A stretch of DNA of 64,000 nucleotides, from contig NZ_JAFCIY020000030.1 in assembly GCF_020194955.2 (NCBI RefSeq), forward strand, positions 20,665 through 84,664, written 5' to 3'. The notes beneath the pieces were generated by a model that saw only the letters and a list, made by a program, of their open reading frames with translations, was not told the origin of the DNA and searched no databases. Shown here one piece after another: positions 8,294 through 18,534 of the stretch (positions are counted from its first letter, which is position 1; every line of letters starts with the position of its first letter). The DNA comes from Desulfuromonas sp. CSMB_57. Its GTDB lineage: Bacteria > Desulfobacterota > Desulfuromonadia > Desulfuromonadales > Syntrophotaleaceae. Both the position numbers and the translations under genes were made by a program.

Positions 8294-8386
8294 GGGAATT
8301 CCCGGCCGGACCTCCACCGCTACAGGTCTTAAATGGGCGGAAATTCAGGCGGGAGCCCAATCATCAGTCCGCTGAAAGTGTTTTCT

Positions 8387-9031
8387 ATGATATCTGAACC
8401 AAGCTGTCCGCTGTGCCGCCGGCCCGACATCTACGGCATTGATTGCGCCGAAAAAATCTATTACCGATGCCGTCGCTGTCGACTGGTGTTTCTGGATGCG
8501 CGTTTTTATCTCGAGCCCGCCGCGGAAAAGGCGGTCTATGACTGGCATGAAAACCGGGCCGATGATGCCGGCTACCGGAGCTTTTTGTCGCGCAGCTTGC
8601 AGGAAATAGTCCAACGTCGGCCGCCGCCGGCGGCGGGGCTGGATTTCGGCTGCGGTCCCGGTCCGGTTCTAATGGCCATGGCGCGGGAGGAGGGTTACGA
8701 GATGGCCGCCTACGACAAGTTTTATGCCGACGACCCGGGTGTTTTCCTGCGAAAATATGATTTCATTACCTGTACCGAGGTGGTGGAGCACCTGCGTGAC
8801 CCGGTCGGGGAACTCGACCGCCTGTGGACCCTGCTCAAACCCCGGGGGCTGCTGGTGGTGCAGACCAAGCGGGTGCTGGACGATGTACGGTTCAAGAGCT
8901 GGTTCTATCGGCGGGATCCGACTCACATCTCCTTTTTTGCCCCGGACTCCTTCGAATGGCTGGCGGAGCGGTGGGGGGCGAAGCTGGCCTTCCCCCAGGG
9001 CGATGTGGCGGTTCTGGTCAAGGGGGCCTGA
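8387..9031 (+). CDS. SAM-dependent methyltransferase with N-terminal zinc ribbon
   Basis: I take the ATG at 8387 (214 aa), because the protein then begins directly with a zinc ribbon SCPLCRRPD followed by YRCRRCRLVF; an upstream ATG at 8333 is in frame but has no ribosome site. The Rossmann methyltransferase core shows GLDFGCGPGPVL (SAM-binding motif I), a following acidic strand and CTEVVEHLRDP, as in the Methyltransf_11/13-like families. Similar zinc-ribbon methyltransferases act on sugars or small molecules; the substrate cannot be told here. The gene is divergent from rhlE and followed after 42 bases by a flavoprotein gene. Confidence 0.8.
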   Translation: MISEPSCPLCRRPDIYGIDCAEKIYYRCRRCRLVFLDARFYLEPAAEKAVYDWHENRADDAGYRSFLSRSLQEIVQRRPPPAAGLDFGCGPGPVLMAMAREEGYEMAAYDKFYADDPGVFLRKYDFITCTEVVEHLRDPVGELDRLWTLLKPRGLLVVQTKRVLDDVRFKSWFYRRDPTHISFFAPDSFEWLAERWGAKLAFPQGDVAVLVKGA

Positions 9032-9073
9032 TGCGCCGGGCGGCGTGGCGGCAGATACTGATGGAGGTTGCGG

Positions 9074-10495
9074 ATGCGTAAAGAGGTGGATGTGGTGGTC
9101 ATCGGCGCGGGCAGCGCCGGGCTGGCGGCGGTGCGGCAGATCCGGCAGGTCACCGACAATTTCCTGCTGGTCAATCAGGGCGCCCTGGGCACCACCTGCG
9201 CCCGGGTCGGGTGCATGCCGTCCAAGGCCCTGATCCAGGTGGCGAAGGATTATCATCGGCGGGAATGGCTGGCTGAAGCGGGCATCCGCGGCAGCCTGGA
9301 CCTCCAATGCGACCTGCCGGCGGTGATGGAGCATGTGCGCCGGCTGCGCGATCGCTTCGCCTCGGGCATGGTGCGGGTGACCCGGGATCTGGCCGGGGAG
9401 CGGCTGGTGGCAGGGACGGCCCGCCTGCTGGGGCCGGATCGCATTCTCCTCAACGGCGAGGAGATCGCCTGCCGCCGCCTGGTGCTGGCCGTCGGAGCCC
9501 GACCGACCGTGCCCGAGGCCTGGCAGCGCTTCGGGGAGCGCCTGATGACCAGCGATACGGTATTCGAGCAGCGGGACTTTCCAAAACGGCTGGCCGTGGT
9601 CGGCATGGGCCTCATCGGTCTGGAACTCGGCCAGGCCCTGGCCCGGCTGGGGGTGGAGGTGGTCGGTTTCGGCCGCAACCCCAAGGTCGGCGGCATCTCC
9701 GATGCGACCATCAGCAGGGTAGCCCGGGATCAGTTCGCGCGCGACTTGCCGCTGCACCTGGGCTCGGCCGTCGAGGTGGCGGAGCAGGGCGCGGAGTTGC
9801 TGGTCGGCAACGCGACGACGGAGTTGCGCGTCGACGCCGTGCTGGTGGCGGTGGGGGTCACCCCGAATGTCGAGGGCCTGGGACTGGAAAACCTCGGCGT
9901 CGAACTGGACCAGCGGGGCCTGCCGCAGTTCGACCCGCACACCATGCAGGTGGCCGATCTGCCGGTGTTTTTGGTCGGCGATGCCAACGGCTGCCGGCCC
10001 ATCCTGCATGAGGCTTTGGACGAGGGGCTGATTGCCGGTCACAACGCCGTCGCCGCCGAGGCGGGGCGGTTTTGCCGCCGCCCGGCCCTGCGTATCGGCT
10101 TTTGCGATCCGCAGATTGCCGCCGTCGGAAAACTGCCGGTCCCGGATGGGGAGGAAACCATCCTGACCGGTCTCGCCGATTTTTCGGAACAGTCCCGCGC
10201 CGCCCTCGAAGGGCGCAACGCCGGCCGCCTGCATGTCTATGCGGACCGGGACAGCGGCCGGCTGCTGGGCGGGGAAATGGCCGTCCCCGAGGCGGAGCAT
10301 CTGGCCCACCTGCTGGCCCTGGCCGTGCAGCAGCAGATGACTGTCCACGAGGCGCTGCTGATGCCCTTTTATCACCCCGCCGTTGAGGAGGGACTGCGCG
10401 CCGCCCTGCGGGATGCCGCGCGGCAAATGAAAGACGCCCATCCGGCCCCGGAACTGTCCCTGTGTGGTGCCGCGCCGGAACGGCCCCTGTGCTGA
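9074..10495 (+). CDS. Dihydrolipoamide dehydrogenase-like flavoprotein disulfide reductase
   Basis: 473 aa from the ATG at 9074, with GGAGG at 9063-9067. The N-terminal FAD motif is VVIGAGSAGLAA, the redox-active disulfide is GTTCARVGCMPSKALI (C-X4-C), the NAD(P)-binding motif is GMGLIGLELGQAL, and FLVGDANG binds FAD. The C-terminal dimer domain keeps the His and acidic residue in FYHPAVEEGL, so it should be active as a class I disulfide reductase. No lipoyl-dependent E1/E2 genes are near, so its partner is unclear. It could serve a 2-oxoacid complex elsewhere or another disulfide substrate. Confidence 0.85.
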   Translation: MRKEVDVVVIGAGSAGLAAVRQIRQVTDNFLLVNQGALGTTCARVGCMPSKALIQVAKDYHRREWLAEAGIRGSLDLQCDLPAVMEHVRRLRDRFASGMVRVTRDLAGERLVAGTARLLGPDRILLNGEEIACRRLVLAVGARPTVPEAWQRFGERLMTSDTVFEQRDFPKRLAVVGMGLIGLELGQALARLGVEVVGFGRNPKVGGISDATISRVARDQFARDLPLHLGSAVEVAEQGAELLVGNATTELRVDAVLVAVGVTPNVEGLGLENLGVELDQRGLPQFDPHTMQVADLPVFLVGDANGCRPILHEALDEGLIAGHNAVAAEAGRFCRRPALRIGFCDPQIAAVGKLPVPDGEETILTGLADFSEQSRAALEGRNAGRLHVYADRDSGRLLGGEMAVPEAEHLAHLLALAVQQQMTVHEALLMPFYHPAVEEGLRAALRDAARQMKDAHPAPELSLCGAAPERPLC

Positions 10496-10523
10496 CCCGG
10501 CCGCTGCAGCCGAGAAATAAGGT

Positions 10524-11546
<1,023 letters not shown>

Positions 11547-11606
11547 GGCATACTCCTTTGGGTTGAAAGGCAGGTCGATGCAGGGTTGAATGAACTGTTC
11601 GTTAAT

Positions 11607-11709
11607 GGGGCTCGGGCCCGCCACGCCAAGGGTGTCTGGCGCCTGGATGGCGCCGGTCAAGCCCCAGGGATGGGTTCATGCGTCCCTTGGCGTGGCGGGT
11701 GCGAGCCCC
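11607..11709. repeat. Large imperfect inverted repeat between gapA and yhaO
   Basis: Arms 11607-11632 and 11684-11709 are reverse complements at 24 of 26 positions (the mismatch is the dinucleotide GG against CA), with a 51-base loop that itself holds GGCGCC twice. No T-run follows. The 359-base gap 11547-11905 contains no gene; apart from this element it presumably holds the divergent promoters. Confidence 0.85.
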
Positions 11710-11905
11710 TTCTGCGCAGTTTCCGAAGAGTCACGGGCTCGCGTCTATTCTGGAAAGGCCCGAACTCTCTGTCAACCGTCTTCCAAAATTTTCATGGCCG
11801 GGGCGACCTGCTCCAGGCTGAAGACCTTGCAACTTCCCCCTCCCTTCGGTAGAGTGCGGATCGGGTTCAGCGATTCTTTTCTACCGGTCCGGGAATGATC
11901 CATCC

Positions 11906-13168
11906 ATGTCCACATTCCGCTTTCTGCATGCCGCCGACCTGCATCTCGACAGCCCCCTGCGGGGTCTCGAAGCCTATCCCGATGCACCCCTGGACCAGAT
12001 CCGGGGTGCCACGCGGCGGGCCCTGGAGAACCTGGTCGACCGGGCCATCGAGGAGCAAGTGGCGTTTCTGCTGTTGGCCGGGGACATCTATGACGGGGAA
12101 TGGAAAGATTACCACAGCGCGCTGTTTTTTGCCCGCTGCATGGGGCGCCTGCGGGAAGCGGGGATCCGGGTCTTTCTGATATCCGGCAACCACGACGCCG
12201 CCAGCGTCATCGCCCGCGCCCTGCGTCCTCCGGACAACGTTCATGTCTTTGCCACCCGCCACCCGGAAACGGTGCGTCTGGATGCATTGGGGGTGGCGAT
12301 TCACGGCCAGGGCTACGCCCGTCGCGACAATCGCGAGGATATGGCGGCGGCCTACCCGGCGGCCCTGCCGGGGCTGTTCAACATCGGCTTGTTGCACACG
12401 GCCCTCAACGGCCGTGCCGGCCATGAACCCTATGCGCCCACCTCCCTCGCCATTTTGGCCGGCAAGGGCTACGATTATTGGGCCCTGGGCCACGTTCACC
12501 AGCGCGAGGTGGTTTCCCAGACGCCCTGGGTGGTGTTTCCGGGGTGTCTGCAGGGCCGGCACATTCGCGAAGCCGGCAGCAAGGGCGCTGTTTTGGTCAG
12601 CGTCGAGGAAGGGCGGGTCCAGGATGTGGCGGAATGCCAGCTGGATGTCCTGCGCTGGCAGGAATGCCGCCTCGATGTGACCGGCTGCGACAGCCTCGAC
12701 ACCCTCTTGCAAAAGGTTCAGGGGCATTTCGAGGCGGCCCTCAGCCAGGCCGACGGCCGCGTCGTGGCCCTGCGCCTGCGGCTGGCCGGCGCCACCTGTC
12801 TGCACCATGAACTGCACCGCAACCTGGCCCGCTGGACGGAGGAATGCCGCGCGCTGGCCGCCGGCTTGGGCTCGGTCTGGCTGGAGAAGTTGATGCTGGA
12901 TACCCGCCCGGTGGCGACGCCGTGGACCGGGCTGGAGGAGGATTCGCCCCTGGCCGGCCTGATCCGGGCGGTGCAGGACCTGACTCTGAGCGGACCGGCG
13001 GCCATGGGCGTCGGGGAACTGGCCGAATTGCGCAGCCGGCTGCCGGTCGAATTGACCGGTGACGGCGATCCGTTCGATTGCCGCGATCCGGAGCGCCTCG
13101 GCGAGCTGCAGGAGGAGGTGCGCGAACTGCTCCTGGGACGGCTGCTGGGGCAGGGCAGGGTGGCATGA
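11906..13168 (+). CDS. yhaO: YhaO/SbcD-like DNA repair metallophosphoesterase
   Basis: 420 aa. Metallophosphoesterase motifs are in order: DLHLD (11-15), GDIYD (59-63), GNHD (94-97), LLHT and GHVH (about residue 196). The sequence DGEWKDY after GDIY is typical of the YhaO branch rather than SbcD proper. Family knowledge: YhaO acts with the SMC-like ATPase YhaN, by analogy with the Mre11-Rad50 pair, in processing DNA ends. The next gene is YhaN, whose ATG overlaps this stop (ATGA), so translation is coupled. Confidence 0.9.
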   Translation: MSTFRFLHAADLHLDSPLRGLEAYPDAPLDQIRGATRRALENLVDRAIEEQVAFLLLAGDIYDGEWKDYHSALFFARCMGRLREAGIRVFLISGNHDAASVIARALRPPDNVHVFATRHPETVRLDALGVAIHGQGYARRDNREDMAAAYPAALPGLFNIGLLHTALNGRAGHEPYAPTSLAILAGKGYDYWALGHVHQREVVSQTPWVVFPGCLQGRHIREAGSKGAVLVSVEEGRVQDVAECQLDVLRWQECRLDVTGCDSLDTLLQKVQGHFEAALSQADGRVVALRLRLAGATCLHHELHRNLARWTEECRALAAGLGSVWLEKLMLDTRPVATPWTGLEEDSPLAGLIRAVQDLTLSGPAAMGVGELAELRSRLPVELTGDGDPFDCRDPERLGELQEEVRELLLGRLLGQGRVA

Positions 13169-16100
13169 GAATCCGGCGCTTGGAGCTGAGGGCGTTTGGC
13201 CCCTTTACCGGCAAGGTGCTGGATTTTTCCGGCGACGGACCGGGCCTGCACCTGGTGTACGGCCCCAACGAGGCCGGCAAGAGCAGTACCTTGCGCGCCC
13301 TGAAGGCCTGGCTGTACGGTTTTGAGGAGCGCACCCGCGACAACTTCCTCCACCCCAACGACCAGTTGCTGGTGGCCGGTCTGGTGGAAGAGGCGGGGCG
13401 GCAGCTGTATTTCGCCCGGCGCAAACGCCGCAAGGCCGATCTCCTCGATGCCGCGGGCCATCCTCTGGACCCGGCCCTGCCGGCGGCCCTGCTGCACGGC
13501 ATCGACCTGGCGACCTTCGAAAAGCTGTTCGGACTCAATCATGAAAGCCTGGTCCAGGGGGCGACGGATATCCTGCTGGAAAAAGGCGGCGCCGGCACCA
13601 CCCTGTTTGCCGCCGGCACCGGCTTTGCCGCCCTGCGCGAGGTACTGGCCGGGCTGCAGACGGACAGCGATGAGATCTACAAGGCGCGTGCGGCCAAGCC
13701 GCTGCTGAACAGCGAACTGCGGCAATTCGCCGCCCTCAAGGAGGATATCAAGGGACTGTCCCTGTCCGGACGCCAGTGGCAGGAGCACGATCAGGCGTTG
13801 CGGCAGGCCCTGCAGGAGTTGGAGCGGGCACGTCTGCGACGCGGCGAACTCGATGGCGAGCGACGGCGCCTGGAGCGCCTGCTGCAGGCCCTGCCGGTGT
13901 TCGGTGCGCGCCGGGAACTGCGGCGGCGACTGGCGGACCTGCAGCGGGTTCGCCCCCTGCCGGCGGATTTTGCCGACCGCCGGCGCGACGTGGAGGAACG
14001 CTTCACCGTCGCGCGGCAGAAGCTGGCCGCGGCGGAGGAGCGGTGCCAGGAATTGCGTCAGCAGGCCGCCGGCATTCAGCTCGATGCCCCCTTGTTGGAC
14101 CAGGCGGAAACCATCGGCCGGCTTCATCAGCGCCTCGGCGAATACCGCAAGGGATTGCGCGACCTGCCGTTGCTGGAGGGTAAACGGGTCCAGGAAAAGA
14201 CCGCCGCCGGACAGCTGTTGCGAAAACTGCGCCCGGATCTCGATCTGGCAGGGGCGGAGGCCCTGCGGCCCTTGCTGCGACGTCGGCGGGGCATCCAGGA
14301 ATTGGGCTCGCGCCTGCCCCTGCTGCAACAGCGGGCCGATGAGGCCGATCGCGAGTTGCGGCGCCTGGAACGGGAGCGGGAGGCATTGCAGAACTCCTTG
14401 CAGAGTCTTGCCGAACCCGTCGATGTGCAGCCCTTGAAAGCCGCCTTGGCGGCGGCGCAGCAATTGGGCGAGGTGGACCGGGAGCTGGCCGAACGCGGCC
14501 GGGAAACGCAGGCGGAGCGCGAAGGACTGCGGGTGGCGGTGCGTCGCTTGGGGCTATGGCAGGGGACGGCTGAGGAATTGGCGGCCTTGCCGCTGCCCCT
14601 GGAGGAATCCGTCGCCCGGTTCCTGGCCGACCGGCGGACCGGCCGGGAAGCGCAGCTGGAACTGGACCGCCGGCGGCAGGAACTGGAGCAGGAGCAGGCT
14701 CGTCTCGGGTTGGAGATCGCCGCCATCGAGAATGCCGGCGAGGTACCCACGGAAAGGGAGCTGGAGCGGCTGCGGCGGTTGCGGGACCAGGGTTGGCAGC
14801 TACTGCGCCGGCAATGGCTGGACGGGGAGGAGATCGGTGCGGAAGCCAGCGCCTACCATCCCGAGCTGCCGTTGCCCGAGGCCTTCGAGCAGAACCTGGT
14901 GCAGGCCGACGCGACGGCCGATCGGCTGCGCCGCGAGGCGGCCCGGGTGCATAAATACGCCCATCTGTTGGCACAACAGGAGGCGACCCGCGCGGCCCTG
15001 GAAGACCTGGCGACGGCACGACCGGTGCTGGCAGAGCAGGCTGCGGCCCAGGAGCGGCAATGGCAGGAGCTCTGGCGGCCCTGCGGGGTGCGGCCCCTGT
15101 CGCCGGAGGAAATGGCGCCCTGGCTGGCCCGCATGGACAAGCTGCGCGGGCAGGCGGAGCAACTCCTGTGTCAGGAACAGAAACTGGCGGGTCTGGCGGC
15201 GCGCCGCGAGGCGGCCAGAGGGAACTTGGCGGGGGCATTGGCGCAGCGGGGCGTGGCGGCGCCGGCCGGCCCCGACCTGGCTCCGATCCTCCATCTGGCG
15301 CAGCAGGAACGGGATCGCAGTGAGGCGCAAGCCCGGGAACAGCAGACCCTGCAGCGCCAATGGACGGCTCTGACGGCCGCCTTGCCGGCGGCGGCCGAGG
15401 CGGTACGGGAGGCCCATGACGGTCTGGACCGTGCACGACGGAACTGGACCGAGGCTCTGCAGGAGCTGGGCTTGCCGCCCCAGGCCGCTCCCGGCGATGT
15501 GGACGATTTTTTCGAAAGTCTGTCCGCCTGCCTGGAACATTTGGACAAAGCCGCTGAATTCGCCAAACGCGCCGCCGGCATTCAGCGCGACAACGACCGG
15601 TTGCAGGAAGAGGTGCGACTGCTGCTGGGGCATGTGGCCCCCGACCTTGCGACACTGCCCATCGAGCCGGCCATGGAGCAGCTCAACGGCTTGCTGGAAC
15701 GGGCCCGCGCCCAGCAGGTGATGCTGGAGGGGTGCCGGGAAAGCCTGCGCAGGGTCGAGACCGAACTCAGCCGCCAGCGCGGCGTGCTGGCCGCGGTCAG
15801 GACCGAGTTGGCCGATCTCTGCACCCTGGCCGGATGCGAATCCGCGGACGGACTGGAGACGGCCCTGCGCGATTGGCAGGAACGGCAGGCCCTCGAGGCC
15901 CGCCTCGCCGAGGAAGATCGGCGCCTGCTGCAACTGGCCGGCGGCATGCCCCTCGCCGAGTTCGAGGGTTTGGCCGGCCAGGTGGACGCCGATGCCCTGC
16001 CGGGCCAGGTGCAGGCCTTGGGCGAAGAGTTGGAAGAGGTTAATCGGCGGATCAGTGAACTGGATCAGCAGGTCGGTGAAGAACGCACCGAGTTGCAGCG

Positions 16101-16647
16101 CATGGACGGCAACGCCGCCGCCGCTCTGAAGGCCGAAGAAGCCCAAACCTGCCTGGCGCGCATGCGCCGTCTGGCCGAGCGTTTTGTACGCCTGCGCATT
16201 GCGGCCCGGGTCCTGGAGGAGGAGATCGAACGGTACCGGACCGAGCATCAGGATCCGGTGCTGGCCCTGGCCGGAGCCTACTTCGCCGAATTGACCCTGC
16301 ATTCCTTTGCCGGACTGCGCACCGATGTGGGTGACAAGGGGGAGCCGGTCATCGTCGGCATGCGTGGCAACGGCCATCGGGTGGCCGTGGAAGGCATGAG
16401 TTCCGGCACCCGGGATCAGCTGTTCCTTGCCCTGCGCCTGGCCTCCCTCGAACATCGCCTGGATCGGCACCCGGCCATCCCCTTCATCGTCGATGATATC
16501 CTGGTCAATTTCGACGATGACCGCACCCTGGCAACCTTGAAGGCGCTGAACCGCCTGGCGCAAAAAAACCAGGTCATCCTGTTCACCCACCACCGCCAGG
16601 CGGTCCGGGCCGGTACGGCCTTGGATTGCCAGATTCTGGAACTGTAA
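13165..16647 (+). CDS. yhaN: YhaN-like SMC/Rad50-type AAA ATPase
   Basis: 1160 aa from the ATG at 13165, overlapping the yhaO stop by four bases. Walker A GPNEAGKSS (33-41) is near the N-terminus. The middle, about 200-1000, is a Leu/Glu/Arg/Gln-rich coiled coil. The C-terminal head has an ABC signature GMSSGTRDQLFLALRLA, Walker B FIVDDILVNFDD and an H-loop FTHHRQ. This head-coil-head plan matches Rad50/SbcC relatives of the YhaN family. The Asp after Walker B replaces the more usual Glu in some ABC ATPases, as is common for YhaN (DDxLxNFDD). Probably a DNA-end tethering or processing ATPase with YhaO. Confidence 0.9.
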   Translation: MRIRRLELRAFGPFTGKVLDFSGDGPGLHLVYGPNEAGKSSTLRALKAWLYGFEERTRDNFLHPNDQLLVAGLVEEAGRQLYFARRKRRKADLLDAAGHPLDPALPAALLHGIDLATFEKLFGLNHESLVQGATDILLEKGGAGTTLFAAGTGFAALREVLAGLQTDSDEIYKARAAKPLLNSELRQFAALKEDIKGLSLSGRQWQEHDQALRQALQELERARLRRGELDGERRRLERLLQALPVFGARRELRRRLADLQRVRPLPADFADRRRDVEERFTVARQKLAAAEERCQELRQQAAGIQLDAPLLDQAETIGRLHQRLGEYRKGLRDLPLLEGKRVQEKTAAGQLLRKLRPDLDLAGAEALRPLLRRRRGIQELGSRLPLLQQRADEADRELRRLEREREALQNSLQSLAEPVDVQPLKAALAAAQQLGEVDRELAERGRETQAEREGLRVAVRRLGLWQGTAEELAALPLPLEESVARFLADRRTGREAQLELDRRRQELEQEQARLGLEIAAIENAGEVPTERELERLRRLRDQGWQLLRRQWLDGEEIGAEASAYHPELPLPEAFEQNLVQADATADRLRREAARVHKYAHLLAQQEATRAALEDLATARPVLAEQAAAQERQWQELWRPCGVRPLSPEEMAPWLARMDKLRGQAEQLLCQEQKLAGLAARREAARGNLAGALAQRGVAAPAGPDLAPILHLAQQERDRSEAQAREQQTLQRQWTALTAALPAAAEAVREAHDGLDRARRNWTEALQELGLPPQAAPGDVDDFFESLSACLEHLDKAAEFAKRAAGIQRDNDRLQEEVRLLLGHVAPDLATLPIEPAMEQLNGLLERARAQQVMLEGCRESLRRVETELSRQRGVLAAVRTELADLCTLAGCESADGLETALRDWQERQALEARLAEEDRRLLQLAGGMPLAEFEGLAGQVDADALPGQVQALGEELEEVNRRISELDQQVGEERTELQRMDGNAAAALKAEEAQTCLARMRRLAERFVRLRIAARVLEEEIERYRTEHQDPVLALAGAYFAELTLHSFAGLRTDVGDKGEPVIVGMRGNGHRVAVEGMSSGTRDQLFLALRLASLEHRLDRHPAIPFIVDDILVNFDDDRTLATLKALNRLAQKNQVILFTHHRQAVRAGTALDCQILEL

Positions 16648-16728
16648 CAGCAGGGCGGCGGTCGGCCGCGGTTCGTAACTATTATTTGTTTATGCCCCCG
16701 GCTCCAGCCGAGGCAGTACTTTCTCCTT

Positions 16729-16765
16729 CTCGTACTCGTAATCGTACTCGTACTCGTAATCGATT
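16729..16765. repeat. Short TCGTACTCGTAATCG repeat in a gene-free spacer
   Basis: The 345-base gap 16648-16992 contains no supported gene. Bases 16729-16765 repeat the hexamers TCGTAC and TCGTAA, and related CGATTACC / GACGACAACGAC sequence follows to about 16805. A 62-codon minus-strand frame across it is Arg-rich only because of the repeat. The rest of the gap is lower in G+C and probably holds the promoter of the next gene. Confidence 0.6.
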
Positions 16766-16992
16766 CATGGACCGGCTACGATTACCATGACGACAACGAC
16801 AACCGTTCGCTACCTCTTCACTGACCATAAGGCGAGCTTCTGCGCCCAAGGTCGGTCTCCGACAACACATAACATGAGAAAAGTGTCTAACCAGGTCATA
16901 TTTTTAGAATTGACAAATCTTCCCCTCTGTGAAACCATGAGCGCTGCTTCATTCGTTTTTTCTTGTACCGAACATCCTCCGGTTGTCTGCCC

Positions 16993-18396
16993 ATGTCTTT
17001 CCAAATTTTGCATCATGGCGCCGTGGACGGCGTCACCGGGTCCTGTCACGAGCTGCGACTGGCCTCCGGCGCCGGCCTGCTGGTGGATTGCGGGCTTTTT
17101 CAGGGCGAAGAGGAGTCGGGGCAGGGGGCCGGCGCCCAGCGCCTGGCCATCGAATTTCCCGTCCAACACCTGCGCGCCCTGGTGGTGACCCATGTGCATA
17201 TCGACCATGTGGGGCGTATTCCCTACCTGCTGGCGGCCGGTTTCGAAGGGCCGATCTATTGCAGTCAACCCTCCGCCGAGTTGCTGCCCCTGGTGCTGGA
17301 AGACTCCCTGCGGGTCGGGGTCACCCGGGATCGGCAGCTGCTTGACAAGTTTTTGACTCGGTTGCAACGGCAGATCAAGCCTTTAGCCTACGGTGCCTGG
17401 CAGAATATTGACACCGGGACTGCCGAGACTCTGGCGATTCGGCTGCAGCCGGCGGGTCATATCCTCGGTTCCGCCTACGTCATGGTCCGGTTGGGCGGCC
17501 AGCGACCGGGGCCGGATACTCTGGTGATGTTTTCCGGCGATCTGGGGCCGCCGCACACGCCGTTGTTGGCGGCTCCCCGACCTCCCTGGCGGGCCGATGT
17601 GGTAGTGCTCGAAAGCACCTATGGCGACCGGTTGCATGCAGGACGGCGGCTGCGGCGCCGACAATTGCAACAGGTCCTGGAAACCGCACTGGCCGACAAC
17701 GGCGTGGTGTTGGTGCCGGCCTTCAGCATCGGTCGCACCCAGGAACTGCTGTATGAACTCGAAGGGATCCTTCACGCCCACCGCAAGCCGTCGGATAATT
17801 CCGGCCTCACTTGGCAAAATTTGGAAATCATTGTGGATTCGCCCCTGGCCAACCGGTTCTCGGCGGTCTACCGGAACATGAGCCGGTTCTGGGACGCCGA
17901 GGCCCACCGGCGTCTGCAGGGCGGTCGCAAGCCCCTGTCTTTTCCACAGCTGACCACCATCGACGACCACGCCGAGCACCAGCGCAAGGTCGCACATCTG
18001 ACCGCCCATGGCGGCCCCTGCGTGGTCATCGCCGCCGGCGGCATGTGCCAGGGCGGCAGAATCGTCAATTATCTCAAGGCGCTGCTCGGTGACCCGCGCA
18101 CCGATGTGCTGCTGGTCGGCTATCAGGCGCGGGGTACCCCGGGCCGGGATATCCAGGTGTACGGGCCGCGCGGCGGCTATGTTCTGCTCGACGGCGAGCG
18201 CTATCCCATTCGCGCCAAGGTGCATACGCTGGCGGGCTATTCGGCCCACGGGGACCAGTTCAATCTGGTCAATTTCGTGGGGCGCATGCGCCATTGGCCG
18301 CAACGGGTACGCCTCGTGCATGGAGAGTTCGCGGCCCGGCAGGCCCTGAAGGCGGCCCTCGAAGAAATTCTGGGTGAGGGCAGGGTGGAATGTTGA
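16993..18396 (+). CDS. Beta-CASP metallo-beta-lactamase-fold ribonuclease
   Basis: 467 aa from the ATG at 16993; the frame opens a little earlier, but the fold starts at SFQILHHGAVDGVTGSCHE. The zinc-binding motif is THVHIDHVGRIPYL (66-79), with FSGDLG downstream. The beta-CASP part has PAFSIGRTQELLYEL, AGGMCQGGRIVNYL, and the C-terminal His motif KVHTLAGYSAHGDQ. This matches the KH-less CPSF/RNase J-like group found widely in bacteria, which act on RNA. No ribosome site is obvious, so the exact start is uncertain. It is followed by the WecA-like gene after 138 bases. Confidence 0.88.
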   Translation: MSFQILHHGAVDGVTGSCHELRLASGAGLLVDCGLFQGEEESGQGAGAQRLAIEFPVQHLRALVVTHVHIDHVGRIPYLLAAGFEGPIYCSQPSAELLPLVLEDSLRVGVTRDRQLLDKFLTRLQRQIKPLAYGAWQNIDTGTAETLAIRLQPAGHILGSAYVMVRLGGQRPGPDTLVMFSGDLGPPHTPLLAAPRPPWRADVVVLESTYGDRLHAGRRLRRRQLQQVLETALADNGVVLVPAFSIGRTQELLYELEGILHAHRKPSDNSGLTWQNLEIIVDSPLANRFSAVYRNMSRFWDAEAHRRLQGGRKPLSFPQLTTIDDHAEHQRKVAHLTAHGGPCVVIAAGGMCQGGRIVNYLKALLGDPRTDVLLVGYQARGTPGRDIQVYGPRGGYVLLDGERYPIRAKVHTLAGYSAHGDQFNLVNFVGRMRHWPQRVRLVHGEFAARQALKAALEEILGEGRVEC

Positions 18397-18534
18397 AAAA
18401 AACCGGTTCCAGGCCGGAGTGCGGCGCCGCCATCTGTTTGGATAGAAAATTATATTAAAATTATTGCAATTTGTTTTTTGCAGGAATATTGTTGCGGGCA
18501 AGAGCAATGAACCCTGCGCGCAGGAGGTTCTTCC

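Noticed and set aside
16682..16870. Arg-rich 62-codon minus-strand frame
   Set aside because: The RVRVRLRVR stretch comes only from the TCGTAC/TCGTAA repeat; there is no ribosome site or similarity.
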